Source: Spirochaetota bacterium (GTDB lineage: Bacteria; Spirochaetota; UBA4802; UBA5550). Taken from it: a stretch of 48,247 nucleotides of DNA. Below the pieces are notes generated by a model, which was not told the origin of the DNA, did not search any database, and worked only from the letters and a program-made list of their open reading frames with translations. This document shows positions 25,097 to 34,581 of this stretch, in pieces (the stretch's first letter is position 1; every line of letters starts with the position of its first letter). The position numbers and the translations under genes were made by a program. Where the stretch lies: the NCBI GenBank assembly GCA_009787025.1, contig WRGT01000067.1, positions 1 through 48,247 on the forward strand, in the 5' to 3' direction.

Positions 25097-26464
25097 TCAG
25101 TTTTTTAAAGACTGAATAGGCGCAGGTATTCTTCCTCCTCGCTTCACAAAAATTTCTGCTGATTTTTTATGTACGGGTATAATCCTCGCTTTACCAAGTA
25201 AACCTCCGAAAGATACCTCGTTCCCTGCAACTGCTCCCGGTACAGGTATTAGCCTCACAGCTGTTGTCTTTGAGTTTATTACGCCTATGCTCATCTCATC
25301 TGCAATAATTGCAGCTATTGTCTCTGTACTTGTGTCTCCGGGTATTGCAATCATATCAAGTCCCACAGAGCATACCGAAGTCATTGCTTCTAATTTATCA
25401 AATGTGAGATTCCCTTCTGCAGCTCTCTTCTCCATTGTTGCATCTTCACTTACAGGAATAAATGCGCCGGATAATCCTCCTACAAATGATGATGCAAATG
25501 CGCCGCCTTTTTTTACGGCATCATTAAGCAGCGCAAGCGCCGCTGTTGTTCCATGCGTGCCGCATGTTTCCAAACCCATCGCTTCTAATATGTCTGCCAC
25601 GCTGTCGCCGATTGCCGGTGTTGGCGCAAGGGAAAGATCCAATATTCCAAATGACACTCCAAGCCCTTGAGCGACATTTCTGCCGACAAGTTCTCCCATT
25701 CTTGTTATTTTAAATGCAGTCTTTTTTATTGTCTCTGATATTATTTCAAAATCAGCATCTTTCGGCAGGCTCTGCACAGCCTTAAATACTACTCCGGGAC
25801 CTGATACGCCTATATTCAGCGTACAATCTCCTTCGCCTGTTCCATGCAACGCGCCTGCCATAAACGGGTTGTCTTCGGGTATATTTGCAAAAACAACAAG
25901 TTTTGCGCAGCCGATAGCCTGTTGTGATGAGGTAAGCTCTGCAGTATGTTTAATTATTTTTCCCATGCGTAAAACAGCGTTCATGTTTATGCCGGATTTT
26001 GTTGTAGCTACATTTACCGAGCTGCATAAACGTTCTGTCTCTGACAGTATATATGGTATGGAATCTATAAACGCCGACTCGCTCTCAGTAATTCCTTTAT
26101 GTATGAGAGCGGAATATCCGCCTATAAAATCTATTCCAATCTCTTTACCTGCATCGTCAATTATCTTAGCGGCTTTAATGTATTCCTCAATAGGTCTTGG
26201 CTCGCCGAGTATAAGTGATAACGGCGTCAGAGCTATCCTCTTGTTGACTATTTTAACACCGTATCTGTTTGCAACACTGTCTGCTACTTTAACAAGATTT
26301 TCTCCATGTTTTAACATTTTTTTTCTTATATTCTGCGCCGTTGTCACCGTTGAATTATTTATGCAATCAAAAAGACTTATACCGAGCGTAACTGTGCGCA
26401 CATCCAAGTTTTCCAAAGAGTTCATCTTTATTGTTTCAAGTATTTCGGATACTTCAAAATTCAT
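25097..26464 (-). CDS. UPF0210 (DUF711, PFL-like) protein
   Basis: A 455-residue protein of the conserved UPF0210 family, with [52 protein letters not shown] and the glycine-rich GVSGPGVV. The fold resembles a glycyl-radical-like (PFL) barrel, but the family's biochemical role is not established. It is paired with an ACT-domain protein (26473-26925) 8 bp upstream, a long-known conserved gene pair, so the ACT partner may sense a small molecule for it. Confidence 0.9.
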   Translation of the reverse strand: MNFEVSEILETIKMNSLENLDVRTVTLGISLFDCINNSTVTTAQNIRKKMLKHGENLVKVADSVANRYGVKIVNKRIALTPLSLILGEPRPIEEYIKAAKIIDDAGKEIGIDFIGGYSALIHKGITESESAFIDSIPYILSETERLCSSVNVATTKSGINMNAVLRMGKIIKHTAELTSSQQAIGCAKLVVFANIPEDNPFMAGALHGTGEGDCTLNIGVSGPGVVFKAVQSLPKDADFEIISETIKKTAFKITRMGELVGRNVAQGLGVSFGILDLSLAPTPAIGDSVADILEAMGLETCGTHGTTAALALLNDAVKKGGAFASSFVGGLSGAFIPVSEDATMEKRAAEGNLTFDKLEAMTSVCSVGLDMIAIPGDTSTETIAAIIADEMSIGVINSKTTAVRLIPVPGAVAGNEVSFGGLLGKARIIPVHKKSAEIFVKRGGRIPAPIQSLKN

Positions 26465-26472
26465 GGCAATAC

Positions 26473-26925
26473 CTATATCCTGTTCATGCTTTTAAATATA
26501 TCTTCATGCTGAATATATATTTTCAGATTTTTTTTATCTGCCGCCGCATCCATCAATTGCTGGAGTTTATCAATAGTTACTTTTATTGATGAAACGTCAA
26601 TTGTAAGTATCAGGGCAAAGTATCCGCTTACAATTGCCTGCGTCATGCTCTCTATATTTGCATGATTTTCTGCAAGAATCCTTGTAACCTCAGCTACGAT
26701 TCCTACCGAATCCTGACCTATTACCGAGACCACTGCCATCTCTTTATTAGTTTTCTCCTCTGATAACATTTTTAGCAGTACAAGCTCAGACGGCGTAACT
26801 AATGTCGAAAGTTCTCCGATGATTTTATCTGCAATTGAATGTAATTTATCTTTATCTATATTCCCGCCAAGCTCTTCATTTATTATCTGATTGACCATAT
26901 TCTCTATACGCTGCTTTATATCCAT
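26473..26925 (-). CDS. ACT-domain protein (UPF0237), N-terminally extended
   Basis: The protein is 150 residues from ATG 26925, preceded by AAGGAG; the frame is open for 54 more codons into the leader, which lacks this site. The UPF0237 ACT domain occupies about residues 62-150 ([33 protein letters not shown], then [11 protein letters not shown]). Usual family members are only about 90 residues, so the 60-residue N-terminal helical extension ([20 protein letters not shown]) is extra. It probably binds a small molecule and acts with the DUF711 protein encoded next. Confidence 0.85.
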   Translation of the reverse strand: MDIKQRIENMVNQIINEELGGNIDKDKLHSIADKIIGELSTLVTPSELVLLKMLSEEKTNKEMAVVSVIGQDSVGIVAEVTRILAENHANIESMTQAIVSGYFALILTIDVSSIKVTIDKLQQLMDAAADKKNLKIYIQHEDIFKSMNRI

Positions 26926-27067
26926 GTTATAAGTCTCCTTAAGTGTTGTTGTTACAGCCCCCGTACGATAAATCAATAAATTTTTGCGTTGTCTTATGAA
27001 TATATGGATATTTTTCAATCCAATAATGTTTATGATGTGGGGGCTGGTCCCCTTATCTTGCGCAGCT
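26926..27067 (-). promoter_or_regulatory. Structured leader of the ACT/DUF711 operon
   Basis: On the transcribed strand CAGCCCCC (plus-strand 27039-27046 complement) can pair perfectly over 8 bp with GGGGGCTG (26955-26962 complement), but the same C-run also forms a local hairpin with GGGG just upstream (27040-27043 with 27049-27052). The two pairings exclude each other, and the downstream arm lies about 20 nt before the ribosome-binding site. This has the logic of a translational switch; no known riboswitch class was recognised. Confidence 0.45.
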
Positions 27068-27108
27068 AAAAAGAAGAGGAGCTGCACAAGATTTGGGCAG
27101 CTCCTCTT
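27068..27108 (-). terminator. Intrinsic terminator of the TonB receptor gene
   Basis: A perfect 12-bp stem, AAGAGGAGCTGC with GCAGCTCCTCTT (27074-27085 with 27097-27108), is followed on the minus strand by CTTTTT. It lies 133 bp after the receptor stop and before the ACT/DUF711 leader. Confidence 0.85.
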
Positions 27109-27240
27109 AGCCCCATGTTGAAGAAATTTTGTGATAATTTGACGTTTTGTTAGCTAATAATGAATAACTCCTTCATACTTCAAAATCGTTTCTTAAATCC
27201 CAAGTTCAGCGTAAGCCTGTTTCAGGACAATAACATAATA

Positions 27241-29247
27241 TTAAAATGATGCGCTTGCTCCTGCACGCCAGTTAAATCCCGGCATTGGGTAATCGTAAAC
27301 GCCGTTTCTGAACGCTACATACTCTTTATCTGTTATATTGTTAAAATCAACAAAGACCCTGTAGTTTTCAAGGAATGTATATGCAATCTTTGAGTTAAGG
27401 ACAAAGAAGTTATCTAATTTAGATGACGCTGACTGGTAAATATCTTTTACATATTGTCCGTTTAAAACAATCATAAAATCTGCAATTTCAAATTTTACAG
27501 CTCCTATTGCCTTATGCTTTGGAACATTAACCAAGAGTTTTTTGCCGTCGGCGCGTATATCATTCCAGCTATTGCCGCCCCGTATGTCTATCCAGCTATA
27601 CCCGCCTGTGAGCGTAAGTTGTTTAACAGGTTTTACGTCAATGGATGACTCAACGCCGTTATAGTTGAATTTATCGCCATTAAACCACATTGGCAGAGGG
27701 GGCGCCCCAAACTGAAAATATATCCTATTGTCGGTATATATTCTGTAGCCTGTAACAGAGACTGTTGCAATGTCAAAAAGATTCTGTTCGGCTCCGGCCT
27801 CAAAAGAGGTGTAGGTTTCGGTCTTTAGGTTTTTGCCGGATTCTATCATCGTCGGAGCATTGCTTATCATCGTGTTATAGTACTGCATAATACCCGGAGA
27901 CTTGAATCCTCTTGCAGATTGAAAATGCAGTTTTGTGCCGCGCAGAGGATTTACCAAAGTACCTGCCTGCCATGAGCCCAAATTACCAGACTCGGAGTGA
28001 TGCGTATAACGTCCGCCTGCAGATATAATCCAAATGTCATTAAAAAGAGACTGCTCAGCGAGCGCAAATCCCGAACCCTCGTCTATGTACTCGTTGTCTA
28101 TATAGACGCGTCCACCAGTTAGTGCACGGTTCTTCGCGCGGCCGCCGTGCCTTCTGTACTCTGCGCCGCCTGTAATGCTTGTGCCCGTATCGAACGATAT
28201 TTTTTCTTTGAGTTTTGCGCCGAACATCTGGTCGAACGAGTCATACGTATCTCTCTCCGGTGCAACTCGCCCGGGCCTGTATGCCTCATGTTTGCCCATA
28301 TTGTAATAGACTTGCAAAGAACCTGTAAGTTTATTGTAATTGTTGTTTATTGAAAGCGTACCCCCTCCGCGCGTTACGTCAAAATACTCAAGGTTATCCC
28401 GCGTAGTGGCTGCCGCTGTCCCATATCCTTTTCCGCCCGGATCGTGAATATCCATATTCATCAAATAGCCGCTAACCGCCGTGTACCAGTTTTTATTGAC
28501 CTCATATCCGAGCTGAAAAGTTCCGTTGTGGCTTTTGTAGCGGGAATCAAACTCGACGTTACCCCGTGTAGGAGTATTTATTGTTTGTTTCCTCGCGCCG
28601 TCCGTGTAACGGAAGTTATATGAGAAGCCGTAATCAAAAGCGGAAATTTTCCCGTTGTGCATGACATAATCATCGGTTGTATTCCACGAACCGTAAGAAC
28701 CGCCTATTTCGGTGTTGAATCCGTCTGTTTCTCTGCGCTTTGTGATGATATTGATAACACCGGCTAATGCGCTGTCACCGTAAAGTACAGGCTGCGGTCC
28801 GAGTAAGACTTCTATGCGGTCAATATTTTTCATTGAAAAAATATCGGCTATCTGATGATTGTTTACCATCATGCCCGCATCAAGCCCGTTTATGAGTATG
28901 GGAAGACCTGTGCTGGGGCCTGCCACAGAAAGTCCAGCGCCGCGAATAGTCATTGCGGCTGCGCCGCTGGCGGATAGTCCAAAACCCATGATGCGGTTGT
29001 TGCCATTATGAAAAGAGGGAACTTTCTCTGAAATAAGGTTTATGGCATCGGTCTTTGTTGTTTCTTTAACGGCGCTGCCGTCAATAACAGAAACTGTTCC
29101 GGTTTCTGTTTTTTTACCTGTTACAATAATACTTCCGGAGCGTAGATTTTTTGCATCTTCTTTATCATCTTGCTCTTCCTGTGAAAAAGCAAACGATGTC
29201 ACAAAACATAATGTAATTGTGAAAAATGCTTTAAGTAATGGTTTCAT
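27241..29247 (-). CDS. TonB-dependent outer-membrane receptor
   Basis: A 668-residue receptor: Sec signal peptide (ending FAFS), a TonB-box-like SIIVTGKK segment, a plug domain (MTIRGAGL, GLPILINGLDAGMM, IDRIEVLLGPQPVLYGDSALAGVINIITK) and a 22-strand barrel ending FNWRAGASASF with a terminal Phe. Motifs are like vitamin B12/siderophore receptors but the ligand is not readable. GGAGG precedes ATG 29247. It is divergent from the ECF transporter operon at 29662; such pairing suggests the receptor brings the ligand across the outer membrane for that ECF transporter. Confidence 0.9.
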   Translation of the reverse strand: MKPLLKAFFTITLCFVTSFAFSQEEQDDKEDAKNLRSGSIIVTGKKTETGTVSVIDGSAVKETTKTDAINLISEKVPSFHNGNNRIMGFGLSASGAAAMTIRGAGLSVAGPSTGLPILINGLDAGMMVNNHQIADIFSMKNIDRIEVLLGPQPVLYGDSALAGVINIITKRRETDGFNTEIGGSYGSWNTTDDYVMHNGKISAFDYGFSYNFRYTDGARKQTINTPTRGNVEFDSRYKSHNGTFQLGYEVNKNWYTAVSGYLMNMDIHDPGGKGYGTAAATTRDNLEYFDVTRGGGTLSINNNYNKLTGSLQVYYNMGKHEAYRPGRVAPERDTYDSFDQMFGAKLKEKISFDTGTSITGGAEYRRHGGRAKNRALTGGRVYIDNEYIDEGSGFALAEQSLFNDIWIISAGGRYTHHSESGNLGSWQAGTLVNPLRGTKLHFQSARGFKSPGIMQYYNTMISNAPTMIESGKNLKTETYTSFEAGAEQNLFDIATVSVTGYRIYTDNRIYFQFGAPPLPMWFNGDKFNYNGVESSIDVKPVKQLTLTGGYSWIDIRGGNSWNDIRADGKKLLVNVPKHKAIGAVKFEIADFMIVLNGQYVKDIYQSASSKLDNFFVLNSKIAYTFLENYRVFVDFNNITDKEYVAFRNGVYDYPMPGFNWRAGASASF

Positions 29248-29306
29248 TTATCCTCCATATTTTAATTTTATTTTGCCGTCTGTATAGAGAGGCTTGATTT
29301 TCTTAA

Positions 29307-29336
29307 ATCTTAAATAGGGACATAGGTTTTTGTCAA
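29307..29336 (-). promoter_or_regulatory. Promoter of the TonB receptor gene
   Basis: Minus-strand TTGACA (29336-29331) and TAAGAT (29312-29307) lie 18 nt apart, about 60 bp before the start codon. The remaining AT-rich part of the divergent spacer (to 29527) shows no further recognised site. Confidence 0.5.
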
Positions 29337-29527
29337 TAATATTTTATTTAAAATCGTGCTATTTAATAATATTTTTTTATTTTTTGTGTAATTAATGATA
29401 AATATTATGACATTAGTTATGTTATGTATATACAAATCGCCGCCTGTACTCAATGACACAAGGCAATACCTCTACTGTCCGATTGTAAATGAGATAACAC
29501 AATTTTTAAAAAAATATTACAATAGGC

Positions 29528-29661
29528 TTGACAAAAGTATCTTTTTGTTTTTCATATCCATATATCCGGAGCTATAGCAAATTTGGGAAAAAGTATATTG
29601 CGCTATAAAAATCTGGCGTTTGAGCTTCTTAGCTCCAATATAGAACTGTGAGATATTCATT
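29528..29661 (+). promoter_or_regulatory. Promoter and structured leader of the ECF transporter operon
   Basis: TTGACA (29528-29533) is followed by a weak -10 near 29551-29557. The leader then folds: CCGGA (29567-29571) can pair with TCTGG, enclosing TATAGC/GCTATA, and a second hairpin forms from GAGCT/AGCTC with loop TCTT just before the start. Ligand sensing is possible but no known riboswitch was recognised. The start codon has only a weak upstream GAG. Confidence 0.45.
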
Positions 29662-30219
29662 ATGAAAAAATCCATTGATACAAATAATATGCTTTTATGC
29701 GTAATTTTTTCTGCGTTAGGTATTACTACGCCCATGATTTTTCATATGCTTGGCATAGGTTCGGCTTTTTTACCGATGTTCATTCCCCTTGCCATAGGGG
29801 CTTTTTTTCTGGACATTAAAAACGCCCTGATTGCCGCTTTGGTAACGCCGCTTGCTTCGGCATTGCTTACGGGGATGCCGCCTCTGTACCCTCCAATAGC
29901 ATTTATAATGGCTGCCGAGCTTGCAGTCTTTTGCTGCATTATTTCGTTTTTGAAGTCCAGAACGAAGCTGCCGATTATAGCGGTTTTGGTCATTGCCGAA
30001 ATTACAGAGAGGGCATTGCAAATATTGCTCTACCTGTATATAATGCCCCTGTTTGGAGTTCCGGCTGCTGCGTGGTGGGTGTACCAAATTTTAAAAGTAA
30101 TGCCGGGAATTATTCTTATGTTTATTACAGTACCAATCGTAGTTCCGGTTGCGCGCGAAATCATCTCAAGACGTTCGCTGCGCCTGTTTGAGCAAAGAAG
30201 TGATGATTTAACGGAGTGA
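29662..30219 (+). CDS. ECF transporter substrate-binding S component, unknown ligand
   Basis: A 185-residue, very hydrophobic protein with about six membrane helices. The segment LPMFIPLAIGAFFLDIKNALIAALVTPLASALLTGMPPL is characteristic of one ECF S-component group. These bind a vitamin, metal chelate or precursor and sit on the energising EcfA-EcfT module. It lacks the MHI start of nickel/cobalt CbiM/NikM. It is the first gene of a four-gene overlapping operon. Confidence 0.8.
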   Translation: MKKSIDTNNMLLCVIFSALGITTPMIFHMLGIGSAFLPMFIPLAIGAFFLDIKNALIAALVTPLASALLTGMPPLYPPIAFIMAAELAVFCCIISFLKSRTKLPIIAVLVIAEITERALQILLYLYIMPLFGVPAAAWWVYQILKVMPGIILMFITVPIVVPVAREIISRRSLRLFEQRSDDLTE

Positions 30220-30839
30220 TTATTAACTTGGAAAAGTATTCGGAAAAAAACAATTATTTCAACCTCCTCGCCCATACATGGGACAATATGGAAAACAATC
30301 CCAGAGACGCCGCACTGTCATTCGTATTCGACCGCATAAATTGCCCGCAAGGCGGCAGAGTATTAGATGCAGGCTGCGGTACCGGTGTATTGTTTCCGCA
30401 CATTCTGAAAAAGATAGGCGCTGAGGGTAAACTCGTCGCGGTTGACTGCGCCGTAGAAATGATAAAAACCGCATCTGAAAAATTTTGTGCTGCAGAAAAC
30501 ATATCATACAAAACAGCTTATGTCGAGGAACTCAACGAGACTCCGGCCTCTTTTGACGCAGTTATCGCTTTTGCGATGTTTCCTCATGTTGAAGATAAAC
30601 TCTCGGCATTGAAAAAATTCCGCCTTTTGCTCAAAGAAACAGGACGGCTGTACATCTTTCACCTTGCAGATACGGCTTCACTCAACAAATTTCACAGCAG
30701 CCTCTCATCTCCCGTATGTCGCGACATGATGCCCGATAAAGACGCGCTTGAAAAGCTTTTAAAAGACGCGCGTTTTGAAATTAAAGAATACATTGACCAT
30801 GACGGTCTTAATTTCATTGAGGCTTTGCCATGCACATAG
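30216..30839 (+). CDS. SAM-dependent methyltransferase embedded in an ECF transporter operon
   Basis: A 207-residue class I methyltransferase: motif I VLDAGCGTGVLFPHI, then VAVDCAVEMIKTASEKF and SFDAVIAFAMFPHVED (Methyltransf_11/25 type). Translation starts at a GTG overlapping the S-component stop by 4 bases, and its own stop overlaps the T-component start by 10 bases, so all are co-translated. Its substrate is unknown; it may modify the imported ligand. The gene is richer in G+C than the flanking core genes. Confidence 0.85.
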   Translation: MIINLEKYSEKNNYFNLLAHTWDNMENNPRDAALSFVFDRINCPQGGRVLDAGCGTGVLFPHILKKIGAEGKLVAVDCAVEMIKTASEKFCAAENISYKTAYVEELNETPASFDAVIAFAMFPHVEDKLSALKKFRLLLKETGRLYIFHLADTASLNKFHSSLSSPVCRDMMPDKDALEKLLKDARFEIKEYIDHDGLNFIEALPCT

Positions 30840-31498
30840 CAAAATTAGCCGCATTCTTTCTATTGTTATTTCATACGCTCATTCCGGCACAGAACTTGCA
30901 GCTGTATGTGGTTGTGTCGATTTTTTTAACATTAATAATGATTTATTCGGGAGGTATGCCTTCCACAGCGCTTTTTTTTAAAAATATTCCAATGTTTTTT
31001 TTTGCAGCCGTCTTTTTTGTCTTTATGTTTTTCCCCGGCATGACCCTTTCAGCCGATAAATTTTTGACCCTTTTTAAAATAATACTGATATTTAATATAT
31101 CACTTGCAGCAAGCTCGTGGCTCGGCAGGGGCGGATTTCTTTTTTGTCTGAAGTTTATCTCTGTACAGAGGCTTAAGCTGTTTCTGCTTCTTCTGTCAAG
31201 GAGTCTTGCCTCTTTCGAAAGAAATGTCAGAGCCGCCGCAGTAGGGGTGCAGCTTCGCATAGAACTTACAGGAAAACAAAAACTTTTAGTACCGAAATAC
31301 TATGTACGCAACCTCATCATGAAAGAACTCTACTCTTTTCAGCACAGTCAGGCTGCGTTAGCTTCGCGCCTGTATGACCATAACGTCACTATATACGCGA
31401 GGAACGGATTTGCAGTCAAAGACCTGCTGTCTGTCTGCGTCATGGCAAGTGCAGCCTTTGCGGATATATTCATTCAAACTGCGAACATCAAAATATAA
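30830..31498 (+). CDS. ECF transporter T component (EcfT/CbiQ-like)
   Basis: A 222-residue transmembrane protein with about five helices in the N-terminal half (HIAKLAAFFLLLFHTLIPA, then FAAVFFVFMFFPG) and a charged cytoplasmic C-terminal half (SLASFERNVRAAAVGVQLRIEL, ALASRLYDHN) that forms the coupling helices to the ATPase. The usual Ala-Arg-Gly tripeptides are degenerate. GAGG precedes ATG 30830. It links the S component and ATPase. Confidence 0.75.
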   Translation: MHIAKLAAFFLLLFHTLIPAQNLQLYVVVSIFLTLIMIYSGGMPSTALFFKNIPMFFFAAVFFVFMFFPGMTLSADKFLTLFKIILIFNISLAASSWLGRGGFLFCLKFISVQRLKLFLLLLSRSLASFERNVRAAAVGVQLRIELTGKQKLLVPKYYVRNLIMKELYSFQHSQAALASRLYDHNVTIYARNGFAVKDLLSVCVMASAAFADIFIQTANIKI

Positions 31499-32190
31499 TG
31501 GATGCGCTGGTAATTAAAAACCTGAGTTATTCTTATCTTGACGGCAAGATTGCGCTTTCAAACGTAAACCTGACAATACAAGAGGGACACCGCGTCGCCC
31601 TTATAGGCGAAAACGGCAGCGGCAAATCAACATTACTGCTTCATATAAACGGACTTCTTGACGGACAGGGATTCATTGAGGTCATGGGAATCCGCCGCGC
31701 TAAAAAAAACATAAAAGCTATCAGACATTCCATTGGCTGCCTCTTCAACCCCGTTGAGTACCAGTTTATAATGCCCGACTTGGCTCATGATATAATGATA
31801 AGCCTGCCCGAACACCTTTCGGACAAAGAAAAATACAATGCCGCTTTGCAATGGCTTAAAAAATTCAACCTTGAACAATACGCCACATCGAGCCCGCTTG
31901 AACTCTCGTCGGGAGAGATGAAAAAAGCTGCCCTTGCCGGGATACTCGCGCGAGAACCTGCTTTTCTCTTGCTTGACGAACCGCTGAATAATTTAGACCG
32001 AGCGTCTGCATTTGAGATTTTGAAACTTCTTTCATTAATGACCCAGACAATGCTTATTGCAACCCACCGTTGCATTGTAGCTGAAAAACTTGCGACCCAT
32101 GTCGCCGTTATGAAAAACGGAAGCATTACCGGATATTACAATGTCAAAAAAGCGCTGTCGTTGAAAGAAGTTAAAGAGCTTCTGATATAG
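31498..32190 (+). CDS. ECF transporter ATP-binding A component
   Basis: A 230-residue ABC ATPase of the EcfA/CbiO group. Walker A is IGENGSGKST, the signature LSSGEMKKAALAG, Walker B FLLLDEPLNNLD and the H-loop ATHR. Its ATG shares a base with the T-component TAA (TAATG). Only one A gene exists, so it presumably forms a homodimer, as in dedicated (group I) ECF transporters. It ends the operon. Confidence 0.9.
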   Translation: MDALVIKNLSYSYLDGKIALSNVNLTIQEGHRVALIGENGSGKSTLLLHINGLLDGQGFIEVMGIRRAKKNIKAIRHSIGCLFNPVEYQFIMPDLAHDIMISLPEHLSDKEKYNAALQWLKKFNLEQYATSSPLELSSGEMKKAALAGILAREPAFLLLDEPLNNLDRASAFEILKLLSLMTQTMLIATHRCIVAEKLATHVAVMKNGSITGYYNVKKALSLKEVKELLI

Positions 32191-32205
32191 TCGTTTTTTA
32201 ATTAT

Positions 32206-32976
32206 CTACTTTATTATTCTAAGAATATACGTTCTGCCATGAACAGCAGCCTTTCTGAAACATTCGGGAAGAGTGTCAATATATTTGCTCTGCGACTCAT
32301 TCCACTCTTTTGAATTTTTGTATGATGAGTTTGCAATTGTACTTGTAATTAAAATATATGATATAGCAGAGATAATCAGAACGCTCATATATAATATCTT
32401 TTTAATAAATATATTTTTTTTCAGGAATATCATTAATATGAGAGTAACTATTGATACTGAAACTGTGATAAACAGTATCCATGTAATCCTGTAATCATAC
32501 CATCCAATCTTATTCCAGCCGCCTATGCGCGCAAATTGACCGTTTATCTTTAGCGGAAAGAATAGGGGAATCCCTCCCCATATACCCGGCGGTTGAGGTA
32601 TATCCAATATTAAGTGTGAAACTCCCGCAAACAGCAAGAGAAGGAAGAGATCGATCCATAATAATTTTTTTTCTTCGTATGTCTTTTCACTTTTATAATA
32701 TCTTGTTATTGCTCTTCCTGCAAGATATGGAAGTATGGATATAATAGAGACTAATGTTACAAAGAGCAGCGAATGTGTAATACCTCTATGTCCGATAAAC
32801 GGATCAGGTGATGAATATACTCCTCTGAAAGCGTCTATATCAGGGAGTATGGCAAACAGAGCGCATAAAGTGAATGCTATAAAATAGGGTATTCTCTTAA
32901 GTGAAAATATTCCGCAGACGGATGAGTAAACTGCTCCAATGGATAATCCTGTTAAGAAGTGGTCCGGAGGAGTCAT
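32206..32976 (-). CDS. YdjM-like membrane-bound metal-dependent hydrolase
   Basis: A 256-residue protein of the YdjM/LexA-binding putative hydrolase family (PF04307-like): HFLTGLSIGAVYS at the start, LPDIDAF near residue 46, and HRGITHSLLFV near 63, which carry the putative metal ligands. About six membrane helices follow. The function is unproven in the family. It converges on the ECF operon, 15 bp away, and starts 87 bp after the ComM-like gene. Confidence 0.82.
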   Translation of the reverse strand: MTPPDHFLTGLSIGAVYSSVCGIFSLKRIPYFIAFTLCALFAILPDIDAFRGVYSSPDPFIGHRGITHSLLFVTLVSIISILPYLAGRAITRYYKSEKTYEEKKLLWIDLFLLLLFAGVSHLILDIPQPPGIWGGIPLFFPLKINGQFARIGGWNKIGWYDYRITWILFITVSVSIVTLILMIFLKKNIFIKKILYMSVLIISAISYILITSTIANSSYKNSKEWNESQSKYIDTLPECFRKAAVHGRTYILRIIK

Positions 32977-33063
32977 AAGAGCCTCTTTTATTCTATAAAT
33001 TAATCATAACGCAAATTAATTAATACAGACTGGCTATTAATACAAATAATGTAAAGGGAAATT

Positions 33064-34581
33064 TTAAACTCTATAGTTTCTATATAGATTTTTATAAGAT
33101 ATTGCCTCAAGGAGATGGCGTCTCTCTAAATTTTGAGAATTATCAAGATCGGCAATTGTTCTGCTTACTTTAAGTATTTTAAAAAATGTCCGCGCCGATA
33201 TATGAAGTTTTTTTACAGCATCTTCAAAAAAGAGTTCATCATCACTGCTTATTTTACAAAAGCGTCTAATCTCACTGTTGCTCATGCGTGAGTTGAATAA
33301 TATATTAGTTTCACTAAATCGTCTTTTTTGTATTTCGACTGCTGTTAATACTCTTGTTTTTATATTGCGTGACGGTTCACTCTCACAATAATCAATAAGA
33401 TCCTTATAAGGAACGCGGTTTACTAAAACCTCAATATCGATTCTGTCAACAATTGGTCCTGCTATTTTATGGTAGTACTTATATATCTTCTGTTCCGGGC
33501 ATGTACATTCAATATCCTCATCAAAGAGATAACCGCATTGGCATGGATTGCTTGCCGCAACTAACATGAAGTCGGCAGGAAATGTAACAGTACCGGCAGC
33601 TCTTGCCACAGTTATTTCTTTATCCTCTAATGGCTGACGCAAAGCTTGTATTACATTATTTTGAAATTCAACAAATTCATCAAGAAAGAGAATGCCGTTG
33701 TGCGCAAGAGATACTTCTCCTGCGCCCGGGTTTACTCCTCCGCCGACAACCGCAGCCTCAGATGCCGAATGATGAGGCGACCTGAAAGGAGGGATTTTAA
33801 TCAATCCCTCCTTTTCAGGCAGTACGCCTGATATGGAATGTATCATGGTTGTTTCTATGGCTTTTTCCATATCTAACGGTGGTAAAATGGAGGGTATCCT
33901 TTTTGCAAGCATGGTTTTCCCGGAACCCGGAGCCCCATATAAAAGAATATTATGCCTCCCTGCTGCTGCTATCTCTAAACCTCTTTTTGCAGATTCCTGT
34001 CCCTTTACATCTTTAAAATCGTAAATATCATCACTGTTTTCGTCATAAAAACTCTTTTCTTTAAAAGGTGTAAGTCTTCCGTTCAATGAATCGACAACCA
34101 TTTTAATATTTTCAACAGGAAATATATCTATTCCGTCAATTACGGATGCTTCGTATCTGTTATTAAAGGGCACAATAAATTTTTTATATCCTAATTTATA
34201 AAGAGCTATTGCCATTGAGATTACCCCTTTCACAGGCTTTATCCTTCCGTCAAGGGAAAGTTCTCCCACCATCGGTATGGGTTCCAAATTGCAGCCTATC
34301 TGTCCGGTTGATTGCAAGATTGTTATAGCTATGGGAAGATCAAAGTTCGCGCCCTGTTTTTTAAATCCTGCAGGAGCAAGGTTTACTATAAAGTTTTTCG
34401 GAGGGAATTCATACCCTGAATTTTCTATTGCAGAGCGGATTCTGTCTTTTGATTCTCTTATAACAGAATCAGGCAGTCCTACAATAGTAAAATTCGGAAG
34501 TCCCTTTATTATATCAACCTCAATTTCAACTTTTACGGCATTTATGCCATATAAGGCAAGTGAAACAGTATGAGAAAGCAT
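33064..34581 (-). CDS. ComM/YifB-family Mg-chelatase-like AAA ATPase
   Basis: A 505-residue protein with the N-terminal ChlI/Lon-like domain (VEIEVDIIKGLPNFTIVGLPDSVIRESKDRI pattern), AAA module with Walker A GAPGSGKTMLAKRIP and Walker B ILFLDEF, then sensor regions (VAASNPCQCGYL) and a C-terminal Mg_chelatase_C domain (ARTFFKILKVSRTIADL). The family includes ComM, a helicase promoting branch migration during natural transformation. ATG 34581 follows AGAGG. Confidence 0.92.
   Translation of the reverse strand: MLSHTVSLALYGINAVKVEIEVDIIKGLPNFTIVGLPDSVIRESKDRIRSAIENSGYEFPPKNFIVNLAPAGFKKQGANFDLPIAITILQSTGQIGCNLEPIPMVGELSLDGRIKPVKGVISMAIALYKLGYKKFIVPFNNRYEASVIDGIDIFPVENIKMVVDSLNGRLTPFKEKSFYDENSDDIYDFKDVKGQESAKRGLEIAAAGRHNILLYGAPGSGKTMLAKRIPSILPPLDMEKAIETTMIHSISGVLPEKEGLIKIPPFRSPHHSASEAAVVGGGVNPGAGEVSLAHNGILFLDEFVEFQNNVIQALRQPLEDKEITVARAAGTVTFPADFMLVAASNPCQCGYLFDEDIECTCPEQKIYKYYHKIAGPIVDRIDIEVLVNRVPYKDLIDYCESEPSRNIKTRVLTAVEIQKRRFSETNILFNSRMSNSEIRRFCKISSDDELFFEDAVKKLHISARTFFKILKVSRTIADLDNSQNLERRHLLEAISYKNLYRNYRV

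Noticed and set aside
25869-26495. A 208-residue plus-strand frame antisense to the DUF711 gene
   Set aside because: Shadow of a conserved gene with no independent support.
29395-29577. A 60-residue frame in the divergent TonB/ECF spacer
   Set aside because: No ribosome-binding site, overlaps the ECF promoter, and unrelated to known small proteins.
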